From: Dipteronia dyeriana
Taxonomy: Eukaryota; Streptophyta; Magnoliopsida; Sapindales; Sapindaceae
Reading direction: 5' to 3'
Assembly (NCBI GenBank): GCA_032871835.1
Contig: CM065297.1
Coordinates: 30,389,598-30,453,597 of the forward strand
Length of the DNA stretch: 64,000 nucleotides
Within the stretch, counting starts at the first letter, position 1. Every line of letters starts with the position of its first letter. The notes below the pieces were generated by a model. That model searched no databases. It was not told the DNA's origin and saw only the letters and a program-made list of their open reading frames with translations. The position numbers were made by a program, and so were the translations under genes. This document shows, piece by piece, positions 44,858 to 57,770 of this stretch.

Positions 44858-44882
44858 ATTTTAAGTGCGGTTTGTGGGGATA
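44858..44882 (+). promoter_or_regulatory. Putative primer binding site of the third Tat element
   Basis: AAGTGCGGTTTGTGGGGATA resembles a decayed TGGCGCCGTCTGTGGGGA, the primer site used by many Tat-type elements. It follows the LTR end within a few bases. Confidence 0.45.
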
Positions 44883-45550
44883 TTTCCACACCATTTAAAA
44901 AACCTGTTAGCTCTACTTTGTAACATGCCAGTGTGAGGCCCCGAGCCTCTCAAGGGCAGAACGACCCATCGAGGCACCAATCAATTACTTTGACCCAGAG
45001 AGTCCAGAAGCAAGGCAAGGGATCTAAGCACCACAACCCAGCACTGGTTCCTTTGTCGTATTCGTGGTCCATATCCTAGGCCTTAGTTTCCCTAGGAATA
45101 ACCCAAGGCATCCCTGAACAGTAGGATACAACATTCGTTGAAAGCATCTATCTACGTATAATCACGGAAGGGATCGTTCCTCAATTCACGGTACCCGAGA
45201 CTAGGGGTGATACCACCGGACCAAGTACCCGGATACCAGCCTTCGATAGACTTGGGTCTTCGTATGATCGTGGAAGGGATCGTTCCTCAATTTGTGATAC
45301 CCGGGACCATGGGTGATGCCACCAAACCAGGTTCTCGGATATCGGCCTTAGATAGACTTGGGCCACCATCTCGAGTTCCAGACTCTCCCATAATTTCCAA
45401 CCTCGACTGGTGAGATCCACGAGCGAGATCCAACCCATTGAGCATCTCCTCCCAGTCAGATCGGTAGGGGAGGAGAGACAATCGCAATTTGACACTAGCG
45501 GTAGCACCAGGCCAAGAAAGAGTTCCTGAGGAAACCACCCTCGAGGAGAG
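44883..45550 (+). other. Leader and N-terminal gag region of the third Tat element
   Basis: No clean frame. It contains a two-copy repeat of about 105 bp (about 45163-45260 and 45265-45368). Each copy includes GGAAGGGATCGTTCCTCAAT and GATAGACTTGGG and encodes similar peptides (EGIVPQFTVPETRGD and EGIVPQFVIPGTMGD). The region is cut at 45550 by the solo LTR and resumes at 47911. Confidence 0.5.
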
Positions 45551-47910
45551 TGTAGGAGAAACACGTGGCGGAAGCCAAAATATCAGTTGGTATATTTAAA
45601 AAAAAATCCTTTAAAAGAATGGATCTTAACCCTTGATTAATTAACATATATATAAAAGGTATAGTACTTTTTTCACGTGAAGATTGATGTTGCACTGAAT
45701 TGAATCCGTAAGATCTTCCAATTCAATCATGAACGTGAATCGCCTAGGAATGTGGGCTTCCTTTCTTTGAATTGTGTACCTGAGGATGGAAAGCAAAAAA
45801 CCTTTTTCTTTTGTTAGTCACAATAATCCTCCTAGAGAAAAACGAAGAATGTTTAGTCACTTGTGAATTCTCAATCTTTTGATTGAAACACACGGGAACC
45901 CGATTCAATGTTGTATGCAAAACCTTTTGATGTAAAGGAAACTAATGCACTATCAAAAATAAAAACGTTCCATCTTTTCTCTATGCTTGGTCGAATTTTT
46001 CACATTTTGTTCTTATGAGTTGGCCGAATTTTCTCTAGAGCAAAACTAAAATTTTCTCTCTCAAAATTATAGGTATTGGCTGAATTCTCTCTCTAAACCA
46101 CTATATCTTAGCCGAATTCCTTGATAATGAAATATATAGGTGGCCAAATCCACACACAAGGAGGATTTCTTTTTCACCAAGATTCTTATCAACTTTTGGA
46201 TTTCTACCTTATTCCAACTCATTAGTGTATTGTCCAATAATAAATTATTGAATATAAATTAATTGTGACTTTATCGAAAACTTTCTAATTTGACTAGATA
46301 AATAAATTTCTTTTATTTATTGACTTATCAAATAAAGTCTTTGATACCACTAGGAGACTTTCTCCTACTTAGAAAAAAAATTGACTTTTAATTAAATAAT
46401 TAATTAATTAATTTCTATTTAATTAAATAATAAAATAAAACAATACATTAGGCTAATTATTTAAGTCTTGCTGCCCAAGCATATATTTATGGACAATATA
46501 TTGTTTTTTCCATTTTATTAAATAAGTTGGTCGTTAATAAAAAGTCCACATATGAACTAGACTCATTCTTATTATAAAAAAAAAAAACAAGTCCACATGC
46601 CTTAAATTAATACATTAATATAATTTAAACAACCCATTTAAATAAAATATTTCTTCATGTATTAATGGAATGCTAATCGTACCTCATTAGTGCTACGCAA
46701 GGATTCCCACATCCTTGGCCTTCCATTCTGGGTACTTGAAGAGTTACGGTGTGTCTTGATCACACATGACCGCACCTCTCTAAAACTTTTGGATTCCGAA
46801 ATCCAAAATCAATTCTTGATAAACCCAAAGATTGGTCCGGTAGAATATATCAAGTAATCTATGCAAATTCGTGTGGATTGGAGATCGTGGCGGACTATCT
46901 TAATTTAAGTTCCAATAGACATAACCTATTCACAATCAACAAATGATTCACTTAGGTTCTACCTATTAATTTTAGTTTATTCCACTAAAGAACTAAAATT
47001 AAACTCTTAAATAAAGATAGAATAAGTTAATGTTCCTCATTCGTACCCTAGACAACTTTATTAGAGAAAGTGTATCCTTGTGAAAAATACCAGTAATCGC
47101 CAAGAGCTCATAAACCGTCTATATCTCTCCTAGTTACCATATTTACCCATATGACCACATTTTAAACTTGGATATTTTGACTTGTACAGAAGCCATATTT
47201 CAATAGACGCTATTGAAAACTTAACGTTAAAATTTAATATCCAATACCTCAAAATATCTATATCATGATATTCCACTCACATTTAATAAATGGAGCCACG
47301 ATACCCATATCTATAAATGAAGTCCTCTATTCATTAACAAATGTAAACCACCAAACTATTGATGATAGACTATAATATATAATCGTACTCATTGATAGCT
47401 CAAATGATAACACTTGTAACCATAAGTCCATCATTTATCTCAGGATTGAGATAGACTCTCTGATTGTCATCAAGTGAAAACTTTTATCTATTGACGGTTC
47501 TGGATAAAGTATTTCACTTTGATCCTATTCAATGTACCTGGTGCACTAGATTTTTTTACCTAAAGACACCACACTTTGATGATTTTAGACTCATCATAAC
47601 ATATTTGATCTCACTCAATTGATAGCAAAAGAATCTACAACTTTAACAAGGTAAAGGCCCCCAACCTTTATCTTAAGTTGTGAATATTTTTCAAAACTAA
47701 CTAAAAAATTGTGTCTACCTCATACATATCAAGATGGACGAACAATTTTTTTTTCTCATAGTCTTTTGACCTTATGATTATTTACTTTTGACAAATATAA
47801 TAATTAAACTATAAATGCTATAAGATTTGTTAAACTAGAAATCACTTTATTAGCATGAAAAGATTGTCAAATACATTATTACACTCTTGCTATTAGGCAT
47901 GATCCTAATA
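45551..47910 (-). mobile_element. Solo LTR of the copia family (2360 bp) with perfect 5-bp target duplication
   Basis: Starts TGTAGGAGAAACACG and ends GATCCTAATA, the minus-strand LTR termini. It is flanked on both sides by GAGAG (45546-45550 and 47911-47915). It is collinear with the LTR beginning at 63723 (for example AACTGAATCCGTAAGATCTT there, AATTGAATCCGTAAGATCTT here) and with the fragments 13108-14441 and 58132-58535. No internal sequence remains, so it formed by recombination between the two LTRs of a full insertion. The host site is the gag region of the third Tat element. Confidence 0.93.
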
Positions 47911-47915
47911 GAGAG

Positions 47916-49190
47916 GACCGGGGGAGAGCATCCACGACATTAGAAGGGTCAGACAATGAAGATTCAGAAGTTGGGTCTAGGGATGGCAGATCCAAATGCC
48001 TCCGTGACTAGGTGGCCAAAATGGCTAAGAATATTGGGGAGTTGAGGAAAGGTAAATATCGGGAGATTTGGAAGGATCCACTAGATGAGATAATTGCACC
48101 ATTCTCGAAGAGGATCAGAGAGGCAAAATTGCCTCCTAAATTCAAGATGCCAGTCGAAAAGTGCTCTAGGACATAAGATCATTTGAGCAATTTCAAAAGT
48201 TTTATGCACCAGATGGAGGTCCAGAACGCTACACGATCAGCGATGTGCAGAATGTTCCCTTCAACCCTAATTCATTGTGCCAAGACTTGGTTCCAAAAGT
48301 TACCTCTAAGTAATGTTAATTATTTTACATGACTAACAATACATTTTTATGCTCAGTTCCAGGGAATTAAACCTCGTTCCAAGGATCCCATCTTACTGTA
48401 ATACGTGTTCTAGGAGAAAGGAGAATCATTAAAGTCTTTTATAGAAATGCTCCATGAAAAGGTGGTCCAGATGAGAGTATTTACAGAGAAGGAGACCTTG
48501 GCTAATTTTAGAAGGAACCTATGGGCCGGTAGGTTGTTTCAGCCCTTTACGAAGCACCCACCTGAGACGTACCAGGAGGTTTACAAGTGGGCCTTGGAAC
48601 AGGTGGAGATAAACGAGCAGCTCAAAGTTAAGATCAAGCATGATGACTTAAGGTTTCTCAAGCACCTAAAGTATAAAACTCCTAATCTGGGATTGGTCCA
48701 GAAAACTCAGAATCGACCCCCTAACCGATCTACATACCGGCCACCTCACTACTCATCATAACGGGAGTGGTATCCATCCAAAAAGACCCTCCTAGAGCAA
48801 CACCTCCACCGAGGGAAGTAGTACAGATAGTAAGGGAGGGGAAATGATACAACCATTATACCCCTCTCAACACTTCCTATGAAACCATATATCTCGCCAT
48901 TCACGATAAGGGATTGCTCAGAAAGCCCGGTCCTATAAAGCTTCCAGCAGACCAATGAAATCGCTACAAGTATTGTGATTTCCATGAGGACGTAGAACAC
49001 AACACGTCAGAATGCTATAACCTTTATAACCAGATTGAAGGACTGGTAAGAGAAGGCCTTTTGGTTAAATTTTTGCAATAGGTACGTGACATCATCCGGG
49101 TAGGGAAGGAGGTACAGGTACGGATCAAGGAAGCAAAAGAAAAAAGAAAAGAGAAAGGGAAATATCTGATGCAGTAGATCCAGATCATTC
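47916..49190 (+). pseudogene. Tat-type gypsy Gag
   Basis: Capsid protein of the third Tat element. Readable parts are PFSKRIREAKLPPKFKMP near 48100, DHLSNFKSFMHQMEVQNA near 48177-48230, and AMCRMFPSTLIHCAKTWFQK. The cleanest stretch is 48447-48761, with VVQMRVFTEKETLANFRRNL and PPETYQEVYKWALEQVEIN. A C-terminal finger-like part near 48970-49080 reads YCDFHEDVEHNTSECYNLYN, then LVREGLLVKFLQ. This order matches Retand-like Gag. Stops (for example before DHLSNF and after YRPPHYSS) and frame slips disable it. Confidence 0.82.
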
Positions 49191-49319
49191 ATACTATCAG
49201 TAGAGGTCCCACATTAGTAGGAACCTCCCACAATTCCATAAAGAACCATGCCAGGAAGATACCTTGGCTTAATGCGGGTCACGACGTTCACAGAGTCACT
49301 AGTACGTCACCAGGATCTT

Positions 49320-49740
49320 TTCGCTTGACCCAGGTTATGTTCACCGAGGAGGATGTCTACAACACGGACTGCCACATGATGACCCCATGGTTATCATAGT
49401 ATAGATAGCCAACGGTCTAATTCATCGCGTCTTGATCGATACCGGAAGTAGTGTCGATATCCTCTTTAATGACACACTTAAGAAGTTAAACATGAAACAC
49501 CCCTATAACAACAACTATACCACATCTTTATATGGATTTATCGGGGACTCATTGGTTCCAACGAGGTCAATGATCCTCCCACTGATAATCGGAGAAGCAC
49601 CTCTTTTACAAAATCTAATGACAGATTTCATTGTAGTCGATAATCTATCTACCTACAATGTTATCTTAGGGAGACCTTTCCTGTCAACAATCAATGGAGT
49701 ACTGTCCATCTACCACAATGACTTGAAATTCCTGATATGA
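49320..49740 (+). pseudogene. Tat-type aspartic protease
   Basis: It cleaves the element polyprotein. The lead-in FTEEDVYNTDCHM and DPMVII with a stop precede a clean 102-codon stretch. This starts MIDTGSSVDILFNDTLKKLN (catalytic DTG at 49435-49443) and has YGFIGDSLVPTRSMILPL, VVDNLSTYNVILGRPFLS and TINGVLSIYHNDLKFL. The ILGRP motif is the second hallmark of this family. A stop ends it at 49738-49740, before RT. It is the best preserved gene part of this element. Confidence 0.9.
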
Positions 49741-49989
49741 GACAAGGTAGGAGAGGTTCAAGGATATCAACAGGTAGTGTGCAAGTGTTATGTGGTATCC
49801 ACCAATCCTATGGCAATAGCCAAGCAATGCTCGCAGGTGACTGTGATACAGACGAAAGAGGTACCTGAAGGAGGTCGCAATGACCTAGGGAAACAGAGGT
49901 ATCAGGAAGGGTCGAGAAGAAACCAGAGGTAGAAGTATCAATTGCAATTGAAGAGAAGCCAGGATAGGAAGACAGAGGGTTGACCAGTG

Positions 49990-50854
49990 GATACTCTGTG
50001 GAAAGTATCCATCTGGAGAGATGATCCCTCAAAGGTGGTGAAGATAGGAGTCATGCTGGAGGACAGAGTTAATGAAGGTCTAATAAGACTCCGTCAAGAG
50101 TATAATGACATATTAACTTGGAGCCACGATGAGATGCTTGGGATTCCGCTTGCTTTGGTTGCTCATAGGTTAGCGGTGGATACTACTTTCAAACCAGTCA
50201 AACAGAAGTGGAGACATTTCAACCCAGAACAGAATGTCATGGTACAAAAGGATATGAATAAGCTCATGATGGCCAAATTCATTAGGGAATCCTGATACCC
50301 TGAGTGGATTACAACGTGGTCATGGTGACAAAATTGAATGGAAAGTGGCACGTGTGCGTGGATTATACATATTTCAATTGGGCCTGCCCAAAAGACGGTT
50401 TCCCGTTACCAAAAATAGACCAGCTTGTGGACTCAATAGTTGGAAACAAGCTTCTAAGTTTCGGGGATGCTTTTTTAGGGTACAACCAGATCATGATTTA
50501 CCCCACTGACCAGAACATGACCAGCTTTATCACCGGGTAAGACCTCTACTGCTACAAGGTAATGTCGTTTGGTCTTAAAAATACAAGTGCTACCTACCAT
50601 CGATTGGTGAACATGTTATGCAAGGAGCAAATGGGAAGAACCAAGGAGGTGTACATAGATGACATGATCACCAAGTCCTAGGTAGCGGATCAACACATTG
50701 GTCACTTGCGATAAACTTTCTAGATGATCAAGTATAACCGGATGCAACTGAACCCCGCCAAGTGTGCCTTCAGAGTAGCAGCAGGGAAACTCCTCAGTTT
50801 TATAGTGCATAAGAGAGGCATTGAAGCCAATCCAGGAAAGATCAAGGTCATCTT
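49990..50854 (+). pseudogene. Tat-type reverse transcriptase, cut by an LTR insertion
   Basis: Reads GVMLEDRVNEGLIRLRQEYN and DMNKLMMAKFIRES, then a stop and frame slip. KLNGKWHVCVDYTYFNWACP, FPLPKIDQLVDSIVGNKLLS and GDAFLGYNQI follow, then MSFGLKNTSATYHRLVN. The catalytic box reads YIDDM near 50653. GIEANPGKIKVI closes it at 50850. The domain ends where the minus-strand SIRE-like LTR begins, so RNase H and integrase are missing. The left flank of the insertion is ATCTT; its duplicate is not found because the other end of that element is rearranged. Confidence 0.87.
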
Positions 50855-50899
50855 TGTAAATTTCCTTAACCAATTATAGTGTAAAATATACATAAAGAT

Positions 50900-50936
<37 letters not shown>

Positions 50937-53347
50937 GAATAGGTATATGCTCAAATTTTAATCTTCTTTAAAAACACAAACAATCTTATACAACATTTAG
51001 TATAATATCCAAAATGATATATTACAAAGCAAATGTTCAAGCAACACAAATCAACTAAGTGAAGAAATTAAAGATGCTAAAAATCAACACAAGATATTTA
51101 TGTGGTAAAACCTCCTAAGAGTGGATGTAGAGGAAACATCCACAGGTTGATACCACAACCACTGGCAAAAGTAAATCCACTATTTCAAATAAGAGTTACA
51201 CACTCAAGCAATCAACACATGCTCTCCAAGCTATCACCCTTACTCTACCCTTGAACCTAGTGATCTACTAAATCGACTTCCTATCCAAGACCTCCTGTCT
51301 CTAGGAAGATTCCTCGCTCACCTATCCGAATCCTCATGACCCAAGGTAATACTTTTTGCAAAACTATTCGAGTCTTCTCGACTCTAGTTGAGACTCCTTA
51401 CTTAGTTATCCGGATCTCCCCGATCCTAACTAAGACTTCCTTGCTTGACTATCTGGATCACCCCGATTCTAGTCAAGTTTTCTTGCCAAGTCAAAGCTTC
51501 ACTCACTTCAACATGAGACTTCAACCTTTTACGAGGCAATGATCTAAGTGGATGCAAATGATGCAAACACAAACAAATAGAGCAAGTAGATCAAACACAC
51601 TCTATGAACATGCAACTAAATAACTAGATAATGCTTTCAAAGATCAATCACAAATATATCTAGAAAACCTAAGCATGTTATAAACTAAGAACTAGTAAAG
51701 AAAAATAGAGACACCAATTGTAAATGACCTAGTTCTTAGAAAATGAAATCAAGTCTAGAAATAAACAATCAAGTACAAGAACAAAATATTTCTAGAGTCA
51801 ATTTCATGATTATCAAGTTTAACACAAATTATTCAATATCAACCAAATCTAGCTAAACTTGAAAATCAGTTAAACAAACCTATCATGCAATCAAAATCAT
51901 CCTAGTTATGCTTCTTAATCATATAATATTCATCAATGAAAAGATCAAAGAAGAAAACTAAGAAGAATATGATTTTACCAAACAAGAATGAAATCTCGAA
52001 CTGAAAATCTGAACACTGTGAATAATCAAGACATCCTTTGGTTCTGAAAATGCTTGGGGTTTGTAGATCTCTTCAAGACACTCGATTTCGGTTTTTGAAT
52101 CAAGTCAATCCGAGTTGTAATGAGAGAGATATCACCAAAACAAAAAATGAAAAGTTGCTTCTAAAATATGCAGGTGAAAAATGAATATCTGAAAATATTC
52201 AAGGGACCTCACCAAATAAGCCGCGCCAACAACATCACATCAGGCGTGTTTTTAAAAAAATTTCAAAGAAAATTATCATATGAGATGAGCTCACATAAGT
52301 GACACTAAGACGCCTAATGAACGGCGACGTTTTTTTGCAAAAGAAGCACAACAAGATAGGTTTCACGTGTATGCGTCACACTTTATAAAAAGCGGATGTA
52401 TTAAAATTTATTTCGCGCAATGAGCTCACGCTAGAAGCAATCAAGTAGACCAATAGAAAATCAGACATGTGACAAGAATTGATTTGATTGATCATCCACA
52501 CCAAACATTATATGTATGTAATGTCTGCAATAAAAACCTTTTTTAATTCACGAAATCAAAAACAGCCGAGATGTGCCGTGGGTATCTCGTGACCAGAGAG
52601 TAAGTTTGGGCGAGATGGTCTTTGCCATTATTTTTATCTTTTGCTCCCTTTCACATATCTCTCGTATTCTTCGACCGTTCTCCGGTCTCCGAATTGCGAA
52701 TTCGAATACGTTTACGGATTACAAAATGGAATTCTCTCACGAACATGGATGACTATGAAACTCAACCTAGAAAATAAAAATTTGATTTGGTATACGAATA
52801 CGAAGACAATGCATGCAGTATGACTGGAAAGTTTCATAACTTTTAACTCGGAACTCAAAATCAAATGTATGAGTAACCGAAATGACCAGAACTCTATAAG
52901 GAACAATATAACATCAAATTCAAGATCAATATCCATGTTATACAAACATATAAACATACAAACACATTTCACACAAGAATGCAAACTACAAAGAGATAGT
53001 CTCCAATCATGCATTTTTCCAAAAACATGTTACTTCCATGCAAATGCATGAGCATTCAACTTCAAGTGTGAGAATGTGTTATACCAAATGATGCGCAACG
53101 ATGGAGGGACACAAATGTATGACATGTGTGTGTGCACGCCTATGCCTTGCAAGAGGAGGAAGAATCTTGATACCTTAGCATCCAAGTAAGCATATATCCT
53201 CTTGAAGACGAACTTTGCATGCGAAGTCGCTTTCCATCTTTGAATCCCAATCTAATCACGAAGCACCTAAGCAACTAAGCAACTAAGCAATACGAACAAA
53301 GAGCATTTTGTTATGGAATCAAGGCAACACAAATCTAAAACCTAACA
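50855..53347 (-). mobile_element. 3' LTR of the second SIRE-like element
   Basis: The minus strand starts TGTTAGGTTTTAGATTTG at 53347 after the purine tract and ends AAGGAAATTTACA at 50855. Positions 50865-51250 match 57781-58131 closely. It holds a 33-base G run (50903-50935), the complement of the TATTCACCC-plus-C-run motif near the U5 end. Open frames within it are short and without motifs. Confidence 0.85.
50903..50935 (+). repeat. 33-base G homopolymer in the SIRE-like LTR
   Basis: An unbroken run of 33 G's. The sister LTR has only a short GGGGGGAGGG at 57811-57820, and the + strand SIRE-like LTR has 17 C's (6028-6044) at the equivalent place. Confidence 0.95.
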
Positions 53348-53360
53348 ATCTCCCCATTTG
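53348..53360 (-). promoter_or_regulatory. Polypurine tract of the second SIRE-like element
   Basis: The minus strand reads CAAATGGGGAGAT then TGTTAGG. A second purine-rich copy (minus: AAAAAGGGGGAGAAA) lies at 53796-53810; duplicated tracts of this form are seen in SIRE-type elements. Confidence 0.75.
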
Positions 53361-55482
53361 GCTATTCCATGACAAAACCTTAACCTCACCATACAATAAT
53401 CACTCAATTAAAATCATATTTGATTGCATTTTCACATCCTCACATTACAAAGAAATCCTTAAACTAAAATGTCTTCATGTCTTCTTGAGTCTTCAAGAGC
53501 TTCTCTTTAAACATTAAAGCACCTGTGAGAAACACACAACAAAACAACAAAACAAGAGATCTTCTACAAAGAAGATTGGTGAGATATATATACAAAATCA
53601 AATAAGAAATCTTTTATCTCATAAAAAAGTTTACTTTAAAGCACTCCCTTTAGTTCCTTAACATCAACAAACAAGAATTCTTTACCCCCCTTAAGAAAAG
53701 AACTCTTCCCCCTTAATACAAGAATGTCAATAATCCACAAAGAGGTACATTCTCCTGTATGAGGTACATTTCTCCCATACATGGTGAGGTAAACATTTCT
53801 CCCCCTTTTTGCCAAGGAATAGTCAAATAAACAAACAAGGGATAATCAAGGGAATAGAGTCAAATATATGAGATAAGCAACATGCATTCTCAATATTCAA
53901 TTATGTCATATTTTATCAAAATAAAATCATGTGAACTTATCATAAAAGATAACAAAGTCTAGCATACTATGCTCCCCCTTGATAAGTGCTCTATCTAAGA
54001 TTAAGATAGGATATTGTTCACAATGATATCCGCACAATCACACAATCACACAATCAAGCAATTTTAAAGAAATCCAACAAAAATAAGCTCCACAAACTAT
54101 GAGAGATACACCAAGTTTTTTAATCTCTCTCATAATTCTTCTAAAATTTCTAGCAAATGAAATTCACTTGTAAGCAAAATAAGTGTGTGTGTGGATTTGC
54201 TTCAAACATATATAAAGGAGTAATTAGGTCATCAACATGCAAACCATATCAACATCTATTCATCTTAAGCTTTTCCATAAAAGGTCAAACCGATTATCAT
54301 CAGGAAATTTTTGCTTTTAAGAGAATAGATTTCAACATATGAGCGTGTGCGTGCATGTGGCTCGTAATCCCATTTCTGTTTTTCAACCCGAGCAATCACA
54401 ATTTTCAACTATACTTTTTTAAGCCTTCCTTTTTTTTTTAGGCTTTGAATTAAAGATTTTTTTTTAATAATTCTTTTCAACACTTCTTTGATTTTTTTTA
54501 AACATAAAAATATATATTTCATGACGGCTTTCACTCATCACAATGGTTTAGCCCTTTCCTACATTGGGTGGCTTCACAACCAAAGTGTGTAGCCCTTTTC
54601 ATGAAGGTGCTCGTTGAGTTCTATGTAGTTGCCGAAGCAAAATAGATACTAACCATAGGTCATCTTAAATATACTAGTCAAAAGACATCAAGGTGCATCC
54701 ATAACTCACATATCTTCAAACTCAACTTACTCAAACTTAACATATGAGAGAAGCAAAGTGTGCACTTTTGAAAACCAATTTTTTAAAGCTTAAAAGCACA
54801 TGATCTAAAAGCAATACAAAGAGACTTACTTAAGATCTTTACTTCTCAATAGAGTAGGCTTCATTGAATATGAAGCTCATAATTTTCAAAAGTATGTCAC
54901 TCATCAATCAAACAAGCATTTCACACATCATATATAAGATCATTGTTAACAAATCACTAAATGATCTTTAGAGAGCAAATGCCAATAAGAACCATAGAAA
55001 AGCTATACTAGTTCTCTAAAATGACATGCTACATGATGTAATGCACACATAGAGTTGAAAAGATGAATCAAGAAAGCAAGCTTTAGAGTAGAGATATACC
55101 TTAGCAAGTTTTTTCATCAACATAAAGTCTTCACCCTTTTTATGAGCTCTCTTGGCTTGTTTGTCTTCATGGCAACAAGTTGTTGGTGTGTCTTCCCAAG
55201 AGAATAAAGACTAAATATCTCAACTCAAACAAACATATAAAATGACTTTCTCCAAAAGTCTTAACAAATTACACCAAATAGATTTCAAAATTGGATTTCT
55301 CCAAAGTCAACCAACAAATTTCGAGCATCATAGTAAAAGTACGAGAATATTAAGTTCATGTATTGACTAGAGATACCAAGTTTGAATAGTAAATCAAGCA
55401 TATTATAAATGACTTAGTCAAGCATCAAACTTAGAACTCTTATCAAACAAGAACAAAAAAAAATCTCATATGTGCTACTCAA
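53361..55482 (-). other. Non-coding 3' internal region of the second SIRE-like element
   Basis: 2.1 kb, AT-rich, no domain on either strand. It corresponds to the stretch that holds pol and the env-like part in complete SIRE elements. Confidence 0.6.
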
Positions 55483-57697
55483 TCAAGTATGAGAGCACCC
55501 ACCTTTGACCATATTGGTCTTAGGTGAACCAACAAAAATAACATCATGATCATTACATGTGGCAATATGAAATCTGGAAGATAAATCATCAATTATTTTC
55601 TTCATGAAAATATCACTCATTTTAAACTCATTGCTATTGCCAAGCACAAATATTTCGTCAATACAAGATATGTGACCATCATGCTTTTTCACATTCTCAT
55701 CCATACAAATCTTCTTGACATTCTTCTTCACATGTTTACCATTATTATGCACAACATTCAATGTTTTGTCACTATTAACTTGTTTAGAAGAATGACTAGG
55801 AACCTTTTTCACATCATGCTTCTTTATCCACAATTTCCTAATAAGTTTCTTCACATGATCATGGTTAATATGGACATTTTTTAAAGTATCAAAAATATTA
55901 TCATGTTTAGAATCTTTCAAAGAAGATTTGTTCAGCTCACTAACATGCATATTATTTCCTAGTTTGCATTGCCTAATATATTCATAACATCTAGGTCTAA
56001 TGTGACCAATCACATTACAATAATGACAAACCAGAATAAATTTAGAAAAATTGCCTTTTAAATGTGCATGCTTTGGTTGAGAAGTTGGTTGAGAAATTCC
56101 ACAGCTCTTCTTGTCTGTCTTTGGTTTTGGAAGAAATAGTAGTTGAGCATTTTCTAATCCAAATTTTCTTAACACCATGCTTCTCATTACTACTAACAAC
56201 ATGCTTTGACTTATTCCTTGGCTTACTATCATGCAAATTGACTTCATTAGTCACGTTTTCAAACAAGTTAAACAAAGCATTATCAACCTTTTTATGCATA
56301 GTAGTATGAGGCACAACATGTGTTTTCACAAGCAAGTCATCAACAATATTTTTCTCAACATGCTTTTTCAAGGTCTTCCTAGGTCTAGATCTAGATCCAT
56401 ACATGGATGGTTGCCTAGGACCATTCATCAAAGACATATCATACAAATCATTCTCATATTTGCATTTACGAATGTATTCATAACATCTAGGTCTTATATG
56501 TCCTACCATGTTACAAAAAATGGCAAATAGGTACAAATTTGAGAGGGTTACCTTTAGCTTGAGCATTTGAAATAATATACCTTCTCACATTGTTACCTCT
56601 TTGATGTCCATTCCTTGATGCTTTGTCTTTTGCATGAGAAAATGATGATTTTTGTCTTTGACCTTGTTGAGATTTTCCTTTGTTGCTCCTTGTTGATGTT
56701 GAGGCACCTCCGATTATATCCATGGATTCACCGTTAGAGATAGTACCTACATTCACTTTACCACTTGCTTTGACAAAAGTAGAATTGTTAGATGAAGGTG
56801 TAACCTTTTCATTTACATAACCTAATCCTCTTCTGTCACTAGGATGCTTACCAATCTTGATGAGAGTTTCTACTTTACTAGCACTAGATGACATCTTACC
56901 TATCATCTTGTTAGCCTCATCAAGCTTGTCACAAAACATCTTCTCTTGACACTCATGCTTACTAATTTTGACTCTAAGCACATTTTCAAGCCTTCTAGCA
57001 CGATCAAGAGAATCATCTCTTTGCTTAACTTCTTGTTTCAAAATTCCTAGTCTTTTATTACTATCTTTCAAATTATTCTTTAGACTAAGGATTTTGTCTT
57101 TAAGCTCTTTATTCTCTATTTGCTTGTTCTCTCCTTCCTTGATAAACAACCTCATAGTAAAGTCTTCTTTAAATCATCTAGCTCCTGAGCACTTTCTTCT
57201 ATCTTTGAAAAATATTTTTCAATGGTTTCTTTATGCTCCTTAATGACTTCACTTTGCTTGCTTATCTTCTCCAAAGACATATTTTTCTCATTTTCAAAAG
57301 CTTTGATTATCACCACTAAATTGGCATTGATCAACTTCAACTTATTGTTCTCATCATTCTTCTTGACATTTTCACTAGTTAGTTGAAGGATCTTGCCACA
57401 TAAACTTGTTTCACCATTATTTGAGGAGAATTCATTATCTTCATTACTTGTAGAGTATTCATTTTCCTCTCTACTTGAGGATTCTTCACTACTATCCTCA
57501 AATCCTCCTTCATATATGGCCACATGAGCAATGCAATTGCTAGAATGTTCATGAATATCCGAGGACTTCTTTTCTTCTTCTACATCACTCACGGATCTAA
57601 CGTAGGCTTTCATCATACTTTTCCAAAATGAGTAGTTACCACTATTTAAGAGTGGAATCCTAGCACTAGAAGAACCTTCCGGCAACAGATCACCCAT
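55483..57697 (-). pseudogene. SIRE-like copia Gag with two zinc knuckles
   Basis: From MGDLLPEGSSSARIPLLNSG and NYSFWKSMMKAYVRS (start of capsid domain) it continues into an acidic Ser/Glu-rich part and a long coiled coil (LQLTSENVKKNDENNKLKL, then KELKDKILSLKNNLKDSNKR). A frame change lies at about 57155. A Ser/Gly/Lys-rich linker leads to the first knuckle, CHFCNMVGHIRPRC, split by a frameshift in an A run near 56515. The second knuckle, CHYCNVIGHIRPRC near 56020, is in another frame than the first. Phrases VKKIWIRK and LIRKLWIKK follow each. It ends at 55483 with no protease. Two knuckles of this CX2CX4HX4C type are usual in SIRE Gag. Three separate frames mean it no longer yields one protein. 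Confidence 0.85.
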
Positions 57698-57756
57698 AAC
57701 ACAAAAACAAAAACAAACACTATAGTATGCGCCTGTCTAATTACTTGTAGACATAA

Positions 57757-57770
57757 GCTTTAATACCAAT
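57757..57770 (-). promoter_or_regulatory. Primer binding site of the second SIRE-like element
   Basis: The minus strand after the LTR end (TCTACA) reads ATTGGTATTAAAGC, a variant of the initiator tRNA-Met complement TGGTATCAGAGC. Confidence 0.75.
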
